A DNA stretch of 64,000 nucleotides, from contig JABLXL010000023.1 in NCBI GenBank assembly GCA_013178005.1, positions 1-64,000 of the forward strand, written 5' to 3'. A program made the translations under genes and the position numbers. This document shows, one piece after another, positions 63,224 through 64,000 of the stretch. The notes under the pieces are model-generated. The model was not told the origin of the DNA and ran no database searches. It saw only the letters and a program-made list of their open reading frames with translations. The stretch comes from Actinomycetota bacterium (GTDB lineage: Bacteria > Actinomycetota > Geothermincolia > Geothermincolales > RBG-13-55-18). The stretch's first letter is position 1. Each line of letters starts with the position of its first letter.

Positions 63224-63262
63224 TCGGTGAAATAAGGGGTCAGGCCCCGCCCCTGCCGAGTA
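63224..63262 (+). repeat. Single REP-like element with GGGGTCAGGCCCC core
   Basis: CTCGG...CCGAG arms enclose GGGGTCAGGCCCC, itself a short palindrome. GGTCAAG precedes it. It resembles in style the GGGTCGTATCTTGA elements at 7.7-8.2 kb. One copy only. Confidence 0.35.
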
Positions 63263-63329
63263 CGGTTGGCGAATGGGGAATTTATTGCGAAATAATTATG
63301 ATCATGGTGGGCGGAAGGATGCAGTAAAC

Positions 63330-63440
63330 ATGTTATTAAGATACCTGGAGGATGTCGGGATACGCATTGGCGAACCCGCAATCTCGCACGGAATAATGAA
63401 GCTCTCGGCGTGGGGAAGGATGCGAAAAGGATGGGATTGA
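63330..63440 (+). CDS. Possible 36-residue upstream ORF overlapping the aroC start
   Basis: An ATG frame encodes MLLRYLEDVG and ends in AWGRMRKGWD; its TGA overlaps the beginning of aroC. Its first codons resemble the aroC start (RYL followed by an acidic residue; 13 of 14 bases around AGATACCTGGA match). It may be a leader peptide, a decayed duplicate of the aroC start, or chance. GGAAGG lies 12 bases upstream, which is a long spacing. Confidence 0.25.
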   Translation: MLLRYLEDVGIRIGEPAISHGIMKLSAWGRMRKGWD

Positions 63441-64000
63441 GATACCTGGATGCGGGAGAGTCGCATGGCAAGGCCGTGGTGGTCATCGTGGAGGGAATGC
63501 CCCACGGTCTGGTAATCGGCGCGTCCCGCATAGAAGAGGAGCTGGCCCGCAGGAGGTTGGGTTACGGTAGGGGCGGGCGCATGCGCCTTGAGAGGGACAG
63601 GGTCGAGATACTCTCCGGCGTGAGGGGCGGGAAGACCATGGGCAGCCCCGTGGCCATGCTGGTGGAGAACGCCGAATACGAGCGCTGGAGGGAGGTCATG
63701 GCAGTGGAGGGCGATATCGCCGTTGAGCCACTAACCGCGATCAGGCCGGGCCATGCAGATCTCCCCGGAGCGCTGAAATACGCGACGCGTGACCTGCGCG
63801 ATGTCCTGGAACGAGCCTCCGCTCGCGAAACGGTGGGAAGGGTATGCGCGGGCGCATTGGCGAAAGCTTTGCTGGAAAAGCTAGGCATGAGGATATTGTC
63901 GCACGTGTTGTCGGTTGGGGGGATATGGGCGGAAACCGGGGGGGCGCGTTCGCCGGAGGAACTGGAAGGCGCTGACGGTGATCCCCTGCGCTGCCTCGAC
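63431..64000 (+). CDS. aroC: Chorismate synthase (partial, runs off the window)
   Basis: FMN-dependent final step of the shikimate pathway. The 190 residues present begin MGLRYLDAGESHGKAV, with the family's GESHG. RIEEELARRRLGYGRGGRM, the RPGHADLPGALKY signature, and RASARETVGRVCAGAL follow. The ATG at 63431 or the TTG at 63437, which has AAAAGG at better spacing, could be the start. The 3' half is missing only because the window ends. It belongs with aroE, 9 kb upstream. Confidence 0.96.
   Translation, partial: MGLRYLDAGESHGKAVVVIVEGMPHGLVIGASRIEEELARRRLGYGRGGRMRLERDRVEILSGVRGGKTMGSPVAMLVENAEYERWREVMAVEGDIAVEPLTAIRPGHADLPGALKYATRDLRDVLERASARETVGRVCAGALAKALLEKLGMRILSHVLSVGGIWAETGGARSPEELEGADGDPLRCLD

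Noticed and set aside
1-64000. tRNA and rRNA genes
   Set aside because: I looked for TpsiC-loop sequences and conserved rRNA blocks by eye and saw none; a dedicated tRNA scan could still find one.

Overview
The window reads as high-GC chromosomal DNA of a deep-branching actinobacterium. Evidence for this is a pgsA-patA-pimA phosphatidylinositol-mannoside gene order, a dxr-rseP-ispG-proS run, a CvnD-type small GTPase with roadblock proteins, several likely leaderless promoters, and frequent GTG/TTG starts. A Geothermincolia-like lineage would fit, but this is inference without a marker tree. Every gene I can support lies on the + strand. No rRNA, tRNA, CRISPR array or intact transposase was seen.

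Layout. 1-5.3 kb: the end of a hydantoinase-B-type gene, then the isoprenoid/protease/tRNA operon dxr-rseP-ispG-proS. 5.5-11.1 kb: a cupin, the PI/PIM lipid genes (CDP-alcohol transferase, acyltransferase, GT4 mannosyltransferase-like), an inositol-monophosphatase-like gene and a LysE transporter. A 450-bp cluster of direct and inverted repeats splits the lipid genes. 11.3-18.5 kb: lemA-htpX, the PLP synthase pair pdxS-pdxT, yebC, and ruvC-ruvA-ruvB. 18.7-25.3 kb: queuosine genes queH-queA-tgt, then yajC-secD-secF. 25.6-38.1 kb: bifunctional rel, dtd, an MBL hydrolase, hisS, aspS, ispH, an acetate module (acs plus a SatP-type transporter) and rarA. 38.4-43.6 kb: iscU, a DUF948 protein, alaS, ruvX, mltG.

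43.6-53.8 kb is the accessory block. It holds two units. The first has a V4R-like protein, a [NiFe]-hydrogenase-type small subunit, a large-subunit homologue with altered active-site motifs, and a two-cluster ferredoxin. The second has three roadblock/LC7 proteins, a very acidic DUF4388/PATAN scaffold that carries an apparent frameshift inside a tandem duplication, and a CvnD/MglA-like GTPase. This second unit has a promoter overlapped by a perfect palindrome.

53.8-64 kb: aroE, then a type IV pilus assembly cluster (pilB, pilT, pilC, an excisionase-like HTH gene, pilM, pilN, pilO, a PilP-like gene), a strong terminator, and the start of aroC. The pilus genes lie between two shikimate genes. 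The GTPase/roadblock/PATAN unit next to them may control pilus polarity or activity, as MglA/MglB does in other bacteria; this is inference from neighbourhood.

The best candidate for something undescribed is the hydrogenase-like cluster. Its large subunit keeps three of the four nickel-binding cysteine positions, has lost other near-invariant catalytic residues, and is encoded already at mature C-terminal length.
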